Shown one piece after another: positions 47,812 to 61,375 of a stretch of 64,000 nucleotides of DNA; within the stretch, counting starts at the first letter, position 1; the number at the start of each line of letters is the position of its first letter. This DNA is from Polytrichum commune. Lineage: Eukaryota > Streptophyta > Polytrichopsida > Polytrichales > Polytrichaceae. The position numbers and the translations under genes were made by a program. Location: NCBI GenBank assembly GCA_950295325.1, contig OX485809.1, positions 37,269,081 through 37,333,080 on the forward strand, given 5' to 3'. The notes under the pieces were generated by a model. It did not search any database and was not told the origin of the DNA. It worked only from the letters and a program-made list of their open reading frames with translations.

Positions 47812-50262
47812 CATGAAATAACATAGACAAATATGTAAGCTCTGGAGACACCTTAGATAAGTGGAAAAAGATTGAGCAACTTCAAACCATGATAGACATG
47901 AACGTGCATTAGAGTAGAACAAAAAGGCGTGAATCTAATGTTAGAATCAACTGGTACTTAGAATACGAAAACCCGGGTGTTTTAATATTGATCTACAGTT
48001 TCGTGAATTAGAGATTGATAAAGGTACAGACTTCGATTCCCTCATGTCGATCATATACCTACAGAAAGTATAGATCACTGCATCGTTCTTATAAAACCTT
48101 GGGTACAGTTGGTGTAGTAGAGCATGTAACAAAAAATATCGCATAATATGTCTTTAGTAATAATACGTTTGGAAATGCCGTTGTTATGAAAAACACAAAT
48201 ATGAAACTACAACATGCAGATGTTTACTTGTGTAGACTTGAGAGCGGTCATATAATAGACTCATAGAAAGATTATATGAAAATATTTGATTATTTTTAAT
48301 GCATGTCTAAGTTATGTTAGGTCCCGCTTTTTTCCCGCTCTGTGTGTTTATGAAAAGTGAGAAATTTTGGTCTAATTAGAAATCACTAGAAACTACACTG
48401 ATTATCCCAATTAGTGTGTGTGGTACTGATTCTTGAAATATGCACTATGTAACCAAATCTCAAAATTAGTGAGGGCTGGAATAATTACTAAGATATAGGT
48501 ATTGGTTCATGAATACATGCTCATGTTTATGTAGTTTTTTTTATCAAGTGTACGTCACATTAACGGTTAGAATTGTCCAAAAGTCATGCATAAGACCCAA
48601 ATATACTTAAATCCTAATTCAACGTGAAGCACACGAGCGTGTGGTTTGATATCTTTGGTGGTCTACTTTAATGTCAAAACCCATCGTATATCGGAGGGAA
48701 ACATGGTAGACAACAAGGAGTGAGATTTAAACTGAGAGCATCCGTTCGCTCCCTAAGGTTCGGGATATAAGAGAAGGAGTGACATTAAGGAAATTGGTAT
48801 TATGAAGTTTGAAGTGTATTTTTCCAACATATGTAAACCTATTTAAAAATTCGGCCATGTAATCCTACCTCTAATACATGCCAATTACAAACTAAATTAT
48901 GGAGGGTAGGTAAGTAGGCCGGTATTGTTGGGTGGGTATGTAGAGTAAGTATGTCTCCTAGCTAGAAGGAAGTGACGTGTGGTGACACACGTTCCCAACA
49001 TGTTCCCAACACATGCATACCAATTCTAATGAAATTCTACATTGAATACCTCCTACCTAAACGGCTTCAATGGAAATCATATGAATCCATAAAAACCCAA
49101 AGTTTTCAAAAACCATGGTTTTGGAAACAAGAAAGTGATTAAAAATGACAAGTTTTATCATTATCAAAGTCTATATTTAAGAAACAAGAAAATGGTAGAA
49201 CCATGAGGCTCTATCCTTTGCTATGAAAGACTACAATTGTAATTGATTACTTTGCTCATGCCAATCCATGATTATTCACTATACCAAACCTTTCTTGGAT
49301 TTTGTGCACCTTCTTCTCAAATACGGGTCAAGGATTGAAGCTACTCATTTATCACCCAAAATCTTTAAAGTAAATAATCAAGAACTGCGAATAACTATAG
49401 TTAACTACATTTCTTTCAATGCATTTTAGGGAGCACTTATATATATATATAAACTATAGTTAACATCCACATTACATAAAGTGGACCAAAAATAACAAGA
49501 ACAAGTAACGTCCAAGTGTGAACACAAAGTGGTTATTAGGAAATTTGCTCTTGAAACGAAGAAGTTGATACATAGTCTCTGTCCTACAAACAGAGCCAAC
49601 AAATAAAATGTTCGAGTCTTATTAGATGCGAAACCACCAAGAATGGGAGGCGCACATTTTTATTACAAGCTAGTTTTCTTTAGGGTGGGTAAGTGGGCGG
49701 GTATGCTGGCTAAAAGTTGTTGGTGTTGTGGACTCTGGAGACCTGATTGTTGGTGGTGAAGGGGAGTGACGGGAGATGACGGGGCATGACGGGGCAGGAC
49801 TGGGCCCTCCGGAAGGAGCAAGGCTCAGTCACGGCTCGAGTGTGAGTGAGTTAGTCGCTCCGCAATTATGCAACACGGCACTCAAGATTTGCATCATTAT
49901 CGTCACGTTGGAGCTTCTCCGCATGATAACCTCTAAGATTCACAGCAGGTAGGGCTACTCGCCGGATGACTGGTGTTGAGAGCAATCGGCGAAATGAAAT
50001 GGTTGCATAGTTCGGGAAGGGCTAGGGTTTGAGTCCTAGATTTGGCTTGGAGCTTCTTCATGTGAATAATCGCACTTGGATTTGCACCAGATAGGGTTAC
50101 AAGAGGAGAAATGGTGGAGGTTGCGAGTGATCGACGAAATGGATGTGGAGCAAAGGCTGGGGTTTGAGCTTGGAGCTCGGAGAGGGATGAAGGTTACGGA
50201 ATGAGGAATCTCCTGGTGAAATAAAAAGGGGCTCTGTTTGATCGTGAAGTTGAGGTCTCACA
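47812..50262. other. Shared divergent promoter region of expansin and SCY1-like genes
   Basis: A 2.45-kb spacer between two divergently transcribed genes. It contains a degenerate miniature element (about 48395-48500), an (AT)n tract at 49437-49453, and short GACGGGG-type tandem units at about 49765-49804. The last 250 bases before 50263 are purine-rich, as expected for a leader. I could not assign TATA boxes with confidence. Confidence 0.5.
48395..48500. mobile_element. Short relative of the 63.2-kb miniature element
   Basis: TACACTGATTATCCCAATTA at the left and, on the other strand, TTAGTAATTATTCCAG at the right form rough inverted ends. GCACTATGTAAC matches the subterminal word of the 63237-63464 element. 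About 100 bases long and degenerate. Confidence 0.45.
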
Positions 50263-53200
50263 ATGTTTAAGTTTCTGAAAGGGGTGGTTGGTTCCGGAGG
50301 AGGCATCAAGGATCTGCCGTATAATATCGGGGAGCCGTATTCCACTGCGTGGGGCGGATGGACGCACTGCAGAGGCACTTCTAAGGTTTTTGTCATTTTA
50401 GTTTTCACATCATTGCAATATCAGGTCGAATATGTGCTTTCTCCATTTTGTGTGCTCCTATTGCCGTAGTTCTTCGGATACTTTGTCACTTCGGATGACC
50501 CCCACGATCATGTAGATGACCGTGGGGTTTTGGAGGTGATGATGGGTTGGATGATATCAAGGCTGACTAGGAAATTGGAAGAGCATTGGGCATTGTTGAA
50601 GTGCCTGCAAGAGAACTAGATCGTAGCTCTGCATTTTGTCTCATGCTAAATACTTGTAGGGCAATATTTATGCAGGATGACAACTCTCCAGTCTCCATTT
50701 TCTCGTACACTGGGAGTAATGCTCAGGATGCTCGCCTAGCTGCTGCACGCAATGGCGCGAAACGTCTTCGTGTTGTAAGTTTCTCTGTCTTTCACCTGAG
50801 ATCCTGGCGGATGTGTTGGTGATTTTGGAGAGACAGGGAAAGAGAGAGAGCACGCCGTGTCCTGAGCAGGCAGAGATGTTGTGTTCGGCAGGTGCGACAT
50901 CCCAATGTGCTTGCGTTCCTGCACAGCACAGAGGCGGAAAGCATGGATGGTGGTGTAGCGAAACCAACAATCTACCTAGTCACGGAGCCTGTAATGCCTC
51001 TTGCAGACAAGATCAGAGAGCTAGACCTGCAAGGCACTCAAAGGTGGTTCCATGCCCATTGACAAACCTGATTTTGGATTTGTATTTTCTAAAGGGTTAG
51101 TAGTGCAAGAAATCATATAACACTTGGTCCTGTTGACCACAGACTGTAGGTCATACTACTTCCAGTTGATACTTGCATAATCAGAATTTTTTCCGAGTGT
51201 CTTGTTTCCACCAGGGATGTGTAGATTAAGCCTGTGCTTGATGAGATCCACAAAATTGTTAACACTCCACCATTGAATGGCAACTCTGACAGAATTATGT
51301 AGTGTGTTGTACTTTGTCGTGATTTGGAGTACATGCTGTTGAAAAGGCAAAGAGTCATCAAATGCTTCCAATTGTATAGATGGAGAGCATTCTCGGCTGA
51401 CAGCACCATTAATAAAGGTTATATGGCACTTTGTTTGTAAAAGATCAAGGTTACACAATTAAGTATCTCACAGTATTTTTATTGTGACTGCTAGCTTGGA
51501 GCAGTACTGACTGCTTGATTTGTGCCTGTATGTAGAAAATATTTTTGATCAATACTGGATAGTGTTCTCTCTGTGAGCAAAATTTGTCTTGATGTGATAT
51601 CATGGGTCAAAATCTGACTTTAGTGCAGAAGTATTCAAGTTTAATACCCCATGAACATCGTTGGCAGCGATTGCAAGTCACATTTATACCCTGTGCAAGG
51701 CGTTTGCTAGAGACATTAGACTAACTAGGGAAATTGCAGAGAGGAGTATTATGCATGGGGCCTGCATCAAATTGCAAAAGCTGTCAGCTTTCTCAACAAT
51801 GACTGCAAATTGGTGCGTGCTCTCCCAGCATCCCTTATGCATACACCTAAGACTGCAAACTTGGAATTTGTTACATTTTCTCTGTCAATTTCAGTTTATC
51901 AATGTTTTGGGTCCTGTAAATCTTCAGCTTGATGTGACGTGGTATCAGTTGATTGCAGGTGCATGGCAATGTCTGTTTAGCCTCTGTGGTTGTGACTGCA
52001 ACTTTAGATTGGAAGCTGCATGGTCTTGATGTTTTGTCAGAATTTGATGGTGGTAATCCGGCAGCTACTGGTCCAATGCTTGTGAGTATGCCATCTTGAG
52101 CTTATGTGTACATTTAATGATATTGTTGTGACCTTTATATTTCTCAAGTTTGCAGAATCTTAGAAATACTTTTCCTTTGGCTAAATTCCTGGATTGTTGT
52201 TGCAGCAATATGATTGGCTTGTGGGGACTCAGCACAAAGCTTTGGAGCTTGCAAAGAGTGATTGGACTGTCATTCGCAAGTCTCCACCTTGGGCGTTGGA
52301 CTCTTGGGGCTTGGGTAAGACTGTAGTCTGAAATTTCATTACTTTGTAGTCCTGTGAGATCACCAAGTGCAAGTATCCTGTTTCTTTTGTTCTCACATCT
52401 TCCCAACATATAATTATGATAGATCAGCAGTTCTTCCTCTTTGGAATGTATTCAAAGAGTGATTGAAAGGTGCCCTTAGTTGATCTCATTCCAAAGAGGA
52501 AGTTCTACTGGTCTAGCTTATATATCTAAGGGTTGATGGTGTGAACGTTTCTTGATGTGCAAAGAAGATGCATGTTGGGATGTTCACTGTTAAGGGCACC
52601 TATTAGTAACCAGTCTGACAAATATTCAATTGCACATTGTAGGCTGTCTTATATTTGAATTATTTTCAAATTCCAAGCTTTCAAAGACAGAGGATTTACG
52701 AAACACATCCAACATTCCTAAGGTATTGGAAGTGTCCCACTTTTTATGTCTCATGGTTGCTGCAATGTTGAGCTTGTTACAATTTCAGAAAAGTGGGTGT
52801 CAATATCTGAGAGGTGCATGGATGCATGAGCAGAAGTTTACAATGCTAGCTGTAGTACATTGCTGCACAATTTCTTCAAATCTAATCTACTATATTGGAG
52901 CAGGATGGGGAGAAAGAGCAACCCCTGTTAAATCTGAAATTTGGTTGGGGAAGCAGAATGTTTGGTAACATCTCATGGTTTTCGTCACTCTGTCTGCTCT
53001 ATCTTGTAGACGTTACTACCAGACTATCAGAAACTTTTGGGATCTGTACCTGCAAGGAGGCTGAACTCGGCTAAACTGTTAGAGAACAGTGGTGAGTTCC
53101 TAAATGTCTTCTAGATGCAGGTTCTATTAATTGGGGTAATCCATACCAACGTTTATTGGTTCACTAGAAGGTGAATAGCTGTGGTATTCTAGAATTTTAT

Positions 53201-56200
53201 TTTGTTGGAGCTTTTATTGACACCCATGCAACATCTTCTTATACCCCAAACAGTAACTGCAAACCATGGTAGTCATTCGGGCAGTTGCTGATGATCTTTA
53301 TACGTGCTTGTGCTGTTTGAGGCTTTGATACTTGATCAAGAGCTTATGATAAAGACAGACTGCTCTCCTGCGTGTTAGGGTTACGTTTGAACTAGAGCAA
53401 CCTTTATAGTTCTTGTAATCAGTTGTCTTCGTGTATCAAGTATAGTGTCAAAGCTTTGAAATGCACTACCTTGGTACCTTAGTTTCCTTGATTGAAGTAC
53501 TTATTGAACCAATTTAGAATATGAAAGTTAGGTATTTTGATTTGAAATACAACGAGGACTGAGCCGGAACTTGTGATCTTGGGCAGAATTTTTCCACAAC
53601 AAGTTGGTGGAGACAATTCAATTTATGGAGGTTTTAAACCTGAAAGACAGTGTGGAAAAAGACACTTTCTTTCGCAAACTTCCCAATCTGGCAGAGCAGC
53701 TCCCTCGTCCCATTGTTGTGAAGAAGGTTTGGGCCAAAACCCCTGTAGTGCTTTTGCATTTGTTTTGTTGTACGTTTCTGTCATGTTGAAGTTTCGAGGA
53801 ATTTCTTGTCCTCATGACATGTGTATATGTTTGCAGCTGCTACCATTACTTGCATCTGCTCTGGAGTTTGGTTCAGCGGCTGCCCCTGCCTTAAATCCCT
53901 TGTTAAAAATGGGCTCCTGGCTACCTCAGGATGAGTTCAATGTCAAGGTGGGAATTGCTGGCTTGATTTAGATTAAATTTAGACTGTAACAGCTTTGACA
54001 TACTCTAATAAGTACACATTAACCCTTGAATGTCCGTGGGCCACTGCATGGCACATGCACAAAAACGTGTATTTGAGCTACATACCTCCATTTTAAGCTA
54101 ATTGTGTCAAAAGTGACCCTAATTAAAATTTCGTTTTCTTGTGCTCTTTTTGAATTTGTTGAATGCTTCAATGTTATTGAAGATTTTAGTTGAATTACAT
54201 AACCTGAGTGCTCTTGGATACAAATACATACTTTGTATTTTGATCACAAATGCCACATATATCCTCGACATATGATACTGCACAAGATAAGTTTGAAACC
54301 CCCAAACTAATAAGAAAATGTTTCAAAGACTTGGTGAACCTTGTAGAAATTGTGTATATATGTTGAACATTGAGCCCCTACAGCCTTTGAGGGTTGACTT
54401 ATATTGACAGTGCTCAATTTTGTAGCCCTTTTTGCACATAATTGGAGTATTTTTACTTACACTTTGATACATGTCGTGATTTTCAGGTTCTGCCTACTGT
54501 GATCAAGTTGTTTGCATCAAGTGACCGAGCTATTCGAGTTGGCTTACTGCAACATATTGACACATTTGGTGCTGGTTTATCCACTCAAGTAGTTGATGAG
54601 CAGGTCTACAACTAAAACAGAGACCAAATGATTGGTTTTTCCTCATAATGTATGTTCAAGTGTTGCTATATGGTAACATCCTGAATTTGCACTAAGCATC
54701 TTCTTGGTTTGCTGGATTCAGATATTTCCCCATATTGCAACAGGTTTTGCGGACACATCAGCTTTCTTGCGAGAACTTACCTTGAAGTCGATGCTTCTCC
54801 TGGCTCCAAAGGTTAGCTCACATACCACATGTCAATGCCTGCAACTCTTCGTTGATGGCAGCCCTTTGTAGGCTTGTGTGTGTTGGACAGTGAGGAGCAT
54901 GCTGTATCCACAAAGATAATTAACAACTAAGAAGGCATGGATTAGTAGGCTAGGAGGAACTTGTGCAATTTTATAAATCTAGGGGTTTGGTGCTCACCAT
55001 CTCTGTTATTTCATGATCATGACCCTGCACAAATCACACCTACTGTTGCTTTAAGGGTGGGACTATTTGGATTCCCAGACTGAAACAAAATGGCAGTTAT
55101 ATTATGGTGTGTTCTTAAAAGGCACTGGTTGTTTTTCAGATAATTTACTCACTCTAATTTCTTGTTGGTGGAATTTGCAGTTAACTCAACGAACCATCAC
55201 AGGCTCCCTTCTAAAGCACCTTTCTAAGCTGCAGGTGGGTGCACATCTGTTTCTGGAGTTCATGTATTGGTAGGAATGATGTGTATGAAACCTGATTTGG
55301 TAGTTTGTCTCTGATTTATGTGAAGTATGGTTTGGAAATTGAATCTGGATTGATTTTTTCAGGTTGACGAAGAGCCAGCTATACGTACCAACACCACCAT
55401 CTTGCTTGGAAATATTGCAGTGCATCTCAATGATGCGGTATGGTGCTATCTCTTGGTGCTTCTCTTCATATACACTTCCGTGTCTGTATTAATCTGCTAA
55501 TGATGTTGAAAAACGGCGGGCAGTTTTCTACAGATAGTTTGACTCATAATACTTGTGTGTTTACAGACAAGGAAGAGGGTATTAATCAATGCATTTACTG
55601 TACGGGCTTTGCGAGATCAATTTCCTCCTGCTAGAGGAGCTGGTAAATTGCTGCCCTTCTTTAGGACATTGAGTTCTTTTTTTCCCTCTGCAAGTAGTGA
55701 ACATTTTGTTATATGGGAATGATTACTTTACTTGAAGACTCACAGTCTATATTCTCTGAAAGGCAGTCAGACACTTATTGGCCACAAACCTGAGGGCTCT
55801 GTAGTGATGAGTCCAGGTATTGTGCTGTATAAGAGATGTAGTTTGTCAGTGGTACATATTGCAAGCTGTATGACTTTGGCCAGAAATTGTATTAGCAAGA
55901 GATGTGCGGTTGAACATTAATTCTCATGTTCATCAATTTCATTATATAAAATTGAGAACCCAAATCCAAAAGTATAGAAGTTCATTGATAATCCTCAGAT
56001 TTTCAGATACCTAACCTTAAAGTTTGACCTAAACTTGAATTTTTTTCTATGATTGAATTGCTGTGAAACTGACATGGTGCATCCCTCCTTGTCGAGGACT
56101 TTTCAACGTTACTAAGGTCAAAACATAGTGCTCAACATTACATAGGTCATAAAATAGTATGTTGTGACTTGGAAAAACTCAACAAAACAAATAAAAAGAC

Positions 56201-59077
56201 TGCCAAACTTAATATATGGATGTCAAGTTTAATGAGATGTGCATACAGTGTCCCCGCATTGTTTCTAGAGCATCAGACACAATATCTGGTTACTTTTATG
56301 AGGACTAGATGGTGATGTAACACAATACTCAGAACTGAAACTCATCAGGTTGGTGCTTTCCTTTGCAGGTGTCATGGCCCTTATGGCAACAGCAGAATAT
56401 TATGATGCTACAGAAATTGCAACTCGAATATTACCACATCTTGTGGTTCTTACTGTTGATTCAGATGGGTAATTGATTTCATGCTTGTTTTCATACTTGT
56501 GGTCTTGTCTCTTTTTGCTAGTCCTCCAATTCCCGCTATTTAAGGAAGTAAACTAAAAAGCTAAATTTGGCATACAATGCTGCTACTATTTTGGTTTGTA
56601 TATTTCTTTTTGGTTCTACTGGATGCCTGCTTGTGCTTGTATAGTATATCTGGTTGTATTCATGTTCCTGATTTCTAAGGTAGCTCTTATTACCACACAA
56701 ATAAGGACACTACGACCACCACTTGTATTTTGATTCTACAAACTTTTAAAAACTTGGTATATTATTGTTTGGTGTGTTATACTTGTAAACTGATTGATTT
56801 GTCATTGTTTTTTATGCAGTGATGTCCGAACAAAAGCTTTTCAAGCATCAGAGCAGTTCTTACAGTCAGTGAAGCAATTCTATGTCAAGGTATTGATAGC
56901 GACTTTCTAGTGAATGCAAACCTATGGGAGAGGGAATTCTGTGACTTTGGATTTGGTGGCTCTTCTGTCAGTGAAAATTGTTTCCCAACTCACTGTGTGC
57001 ACTATACATCTTCCATTTGTTCTGGAATCTGGTTGATGATGACCTGTAAGTAGTGGAGACTTGAGACTTGAGACTTGCGTTGAACTATGGATGTGCCATT
57101 AGTTTGTTGTCTGCATCAGTGGCGGCTGTGTGTTGAAATATAGTGTGAGTGCAAAGATCAAGCCTTAAAAGTTTTTTTTGGTCTGTGCACAGTTGCAAGC
57201 AGGAGATACCACAGCAGGCAGTGCTCCTGCATCAAGTCTAGCAGCGAGCACTGGTGCAGGCTTGCTTGGGTAAGTTATAAGCAAGAGTTGAATGTTTATA
57301 TGCCTTCTGCCACTCTGGCCATAGTGTTTTATTTTTGTTTCCACCAGTGTTTTATGTTTTCAGGAATATTCATTTCCAGCTGACATTAAATATTGAAGTT
57401 ATCCTCCACACATCTGTCAGCCAAGTATCAACTGTGTTTCATACTTGTCTTGTTTTATGACCTTGTTCCTGTTGCTTCAATAGGTGGGCTGTCAACTCAT
57501 TGACGGCAAAACATAAAGCATCTGATCTTTCTTCTGCTCCTTCTGAAATCACTTCTATGTCCTCCAGTACAGCAGGTACAGTGCGAAGTTCTCACTTGAT
57601 TTTATTTGCCCAGAGCTATCAGTCTTCTGATGTCTATACTAGTGACTGCATCTCATACTCTTGAAAGGATGGTCAAAGTTGTGTTTGTATCATATGTAAA
57701 CATATAGTGTTTGAAGTGCTAGACATGTATTCTCTTGACCTTGTCTAGAGAAGGTGCGGAGTGAAGATATTCAGTCTCCAGAATTTCCAACTGCATATAG
57801 TTCCTTTCTCAAATAGGAATGTCAACATCTGGCTCCATAAATTGTCATCTTTTCAAGCCAGTAACTCATGGAGAGAATCCATGTTTACAGTTTCAGACCT
57901 GAGCTATTTCCTTTGTGTAAGGTTTTCTTACCTGCCATATTGACGCATTATGGTGTGGGATTTCTCTACTTGTGAATGCAGCATCTGTGTCTCAAGGTGC
58001 TCCTCAACCAATTGCCACATCCCATAGTGCTCATTCCCGCCTCCATGCAGAGGAGCCAACTATGGCATCCCCAACCTCAACAGATGGATGGGGAGATGCA
58101 CAGGACCAGACTCTAGCAGTTGATGATGATGAGAAGGATGGATGGGGAGACATGGATCTGCCTGCAGAGCCAGCTCCTCCACCTGCTCTGGCAAGAATAC
58201 GCGCTGCTCAGCAAAGACCAGTTGCATCCTCAACATCCACAACTGCTAAAGTTGTGACTAAACTTGGTGAGGTTTACAAATGCATCTATGTCTGTGTACA
58301 GGGTCAATACCAATAGTTGCACTTGGAATTAGGTAGGGTTCACATCATTGGGTCTTCTCTCCTGATATTGGTGGTAAAGTTATCTCACTTCCCACCAGAC
58401 CCTGTTGGCATCTAAATTGTACGTTAGCATCACACCAGTAAGTTCTACATTGAAACTCAAGCCTTTGTGTTGCTAACTTAGGACTTTAGGGATAGAAGAG
58501 TTAGCTACTGTTAAGGATGTAATCTGCCATGTGCTGGCACATGATGAAGTATGGGTTAGGTGTAGGTGTTTTCATGATGGTATATGTGCAAAGTCAATGT
58601 AGTCTACCAGTGGCAAGTATATGATCCTGGGTGGTGCGAAGGAAATGAGCAGTTGGTAGCTAACTGAACATGATGAAATCACCATCAAGGACTAAAGTCC
58701 CTGGGTGGTGCAAACTGTACCTTAATCAGTGGCCAAGTTTAACCACATATCTCAGATGACCATGCTTGTTGCAGGCAATCTAATTATGTGGTTTTGTTTC
58801 AGGTGGGGAAAGGGCAAGGGAAACCAGTACAAAGAGCACTGGTGATGGGTGGGCAAATGATGATGATCCTTGGGCTGCCATTGCAGCACCCCCTCCTTCT
58901 ACCAATGTGCGTGCATTAAATCCGTCCGCAGGTCCTAAACCTAGTTCATTGGGCGCACCAAGAGTAAGACAAGCTCAACATGTTACCATTGATGGTGTAT
59001 CTAGTAGTGGGCGAGGGCGGGGCAGAGCAGCACCTATGAAGCTTGGAGCCCAGCGTGTTCAGCGTAGTTCAGAGTAA
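50263..59077 (+). CDS. CTEXP: SCY1-like pseudokinase with HEAT repeats (CTEXP/SCYL1/Cex1 family, 800 aa)
   Basis: Twenty-one exons: 50263-50385, 50676-50774, 50892-51043, 51740-51812, 51959-52081, 52206-52314, 52643-52722, 53010-53091, 53587-53726, 53837-53947, 54487-54603, 54722-54811, 55181-55234, 55363-55437, 55567-55642, 56369-56468, 56820-56889, 57193-57269, 57484-57575, 57982-58266, 58803-59077. All are in frame; 2403 nt in total. Residues 1 to about 290 are a protein-kinase fold ([10 protein letters not shown], then [34 protein letters not shown]) that has lost the catalytic residues: HGN replaces HRD and LDV replaces DFG. Residues of about 330-570 are HEAT repeats ([24 protein letters not shown]-type [20 protein letters not shown]). 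The tail has two DGWGD motifs, [13 protein letters not shown] and a GRGRGR stretch. Relatives act in COPI/Golgi trafficking (animal SCYL1) and cytoplasmic tRNA export (yeast Cex1, Arabidopsis CTEXP). The animal COPI-binding RKLD terminus is absent; this protein ends RSSE. Confidence 0.93.
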
Positions 59078-60375
59078 TTGTATCTACCCATTCATGTAGT
59101 AAGTTATGGCTGCCATGTGGACCACAATTGACTAGGAGTGGGTTGCCTGGTGTCCATTACTAGGCCTAGTGTTCCACCCACTGTTTTTGTGGCCTTCACA
59201 ATTTTAGGCCTGAGGGTCTATGTTCTCTCAATTGCAGTTTTCTTTACAGTTTGTGTATGCAAGAGCAACCTCATTCAACCCCCTGTTTCTGTAGGTGGAA
59301 GGTGGGGTCCCTCATTGGTGACCCCCAATCATGTTGGTGTGTTTTGATAAATTAAGGCCATAAATTGTTCTTCGGTTAGGAAATAAAGATTAGTGTCACG
59401 ATACCATTCTCTTGATTCTTTCTGTAAACAAACTCCTCTGCGATTGTATTGCAGCTCTCACTTATGTTCTTTTGCAAGGCAGCAGGGATGGGGCTTCAAT
59501 GAGTGTATTGCATCATCTTCATTTTGTGGTGTTGACGCAGAAATGATCTTGAACCTGTTGCAGAATTGTGTGATGGTTCATTTGCATTGACTGCATGCCT
59601 ACAGTGTATTGAAGCTTTGTATGCACAATCCAATGTTACATTCAATTGTCGGTGCACGAACAAATACTTCCATATCATGTTACACCTGCTAGACGCATGA
59701 ATCAATTACATGTTTCTAGCCTTGAACTGTATCTACAGCCTCAAGGTTTTGAACCTTTGGCTTCCATTTGTTTTCAACACAGATGGCAACCCTCAACTCC
59801 CTGTTTCTGGCATGCTGAAGTCCCTCGAGTCTTACAATGTCATATGAGAAGAGACAGCAGATTGTTCTGAGGTATTGAAACCACCCTACCTCATTTATGT
59901 GACTAATAACTAATCTTATTTTGCAATGAATGTGGAAGACACTTATCAGACCACTGGTAATACAACACTATGAAAGATGTGGTCTGAAAGTAGTTTTGAA
60001 ACCCAAGGAGAATTAAGAGGGACCTTTGTACGATTTTCCTTTGATCCTTTACATTTTGGCTGGGGACTATGTCCATGCAGGTTGTTGTGCGGCATGGGTG
60101 ACCCTTCATGACCAAACAACATGTAGTGGGTATATGCCATTAGTTTTCCCAACTCTTTGGTGTGAAAAATATGATCTGTACGATGAAAAAGGATGCTTCA
60201 AGTACTATAATTTCATATAAAATTGCATGATGCATATATGAATGTAGGTTGGGAAAGGACCTTCAATACTGTCAAGTTCTTTGATATACAAAAATATTTG
60301 TAAGGAAGACAGTACTATTTCCACCCCCTACCTAATTCTGCCCCCTATACCCGACTTCCATTATTGTACCTTTAT
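59078..60375. other. 3' region of SCY1-like gene and intergenic DNA
   Basis: The untranslated tail probably ends near an AATAAA at 59382-59387 (GGAAATAAAGATT). The remainder has no recognisable gene. Confidence 0.5.
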
Positions 60376-60378
60376 TAA

Positions 60379-61372
60379 GAGCATCCGCAACACGCCCGCC
60401 AATTGCTCCAACCAACTGCACTTGGCGGCGTGGCAATTTCGGCGCACCTCAACAAGCTCGGGAAGACTCCCGTTAGTCTTCTGCGTCTTGCCAAATACAT
60501 CCCGGTCTCAGTAAGTTTTGTCCCTTTGGAGTGAGCTTTGTTCCTCCCACTAGACGCAGTCAACGCCATGATGGCAGTCATAGCTGCATTTTTGTTGAAT
60601 TCATAGCTCCAGTTGCAATATGTAACTTTTTGGGGGTTCTTTCTTGATTTCACACCTACATGTACAATTTAAAATTGTATCGCAACTCCATGTTGGTTTT
60701 GCATCCACAGTCGCGCTTTTATTTTTTTTCGCCCTGTTCGGTTGATGTTGCAGCTATAGCTGCAGTTTTTAAACTTTCAGCTTGTCCCGGTTTCCTATCT
60801 TCTTGATTGTGAAATTTTTGGTGTTTGTTTCGTGTCTTGATGCTGGTTGATATTTTGGTCTTTGTTTTGTGTCTGGATGCTAGCTTGATTTTTTGCTCTG
60901 TGTTTTGTGTCTTCATGCTGGCATGATTTTTCTTTTGCGTTTCGTGTCTTTATGCTAGCCTTTTTCTTTTCTTTTCCATCTTCGTTTCCTATTGTGATGT
61001 TGGGTTTTTTTTTCCCCATATTTGCTCTTAATCATAGTCACATTAGTGCACTGTGATTAACGTGACTAATGCCCTAAAAAGTCACATTAGTCACAATGTA
61101 CTAAATTAACCATAACCCTCACATAGTCATTCTAAAATTCATGTGATTTGTCTTTGACTTTTACATCAATTTGTTTTACTTTTTGTGCTGCTCTTCATGC
61201 TTCTACAAGCTCAGGCCATCGTGGCCACGGGAATAGGTCCTAGGACTACACGGTAGGTGCCGCGTTGAGGCGCCTGCTCAACACCTCCCCATGCCACTTG
61301 CCCTCACTGTCCCGGGGGCTTGTCAAATGACCTTTGATGGGCGCATATGATAGGCACCCATTCGCGATGCTC
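60379..61372. mobile_element. 994-bp PIF/Harbinger-like non-autonomous element
   Basis: The left end GAGCATCCGCAACACGCCC is answered by the right-end complement GAGCATCGCGAATGGGTGCC. The first 13 positions match closely, and TAA flanks both sides (60376-60378 and 61373-61375), as expected of PIF/Harbinger elements. GC content at both ends is well above the surroundings. The interior carries a four-unit minisatellite and no transposase. Ends and duplication are seen directly; superfamily is inference. Confidence 0.65.
60824..60970. repeat. Minisatellite, four units of 36-38 bp, inside the 60.4-kb element
   Basis: Units start at 60824, 60861, 60899 and 60935. Consensus begins TTTGTTTTGTGTCTNGATGC, then TRGCTTGATTTTT. 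A minus-strand frame of about 70 Lys/Gln/Thr-rich codons across it is a product of the repeat. Confidence 0.75.
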
Positions 61373-61375
61373 TAA

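Noticed and set aside
60719-61019. Minus-strand Lys/Gln-rich frames that look like a low-complexity protein
   Set aside because: They run through the 36-38 bp minisatellite inside a transposon and have no splice or start context.
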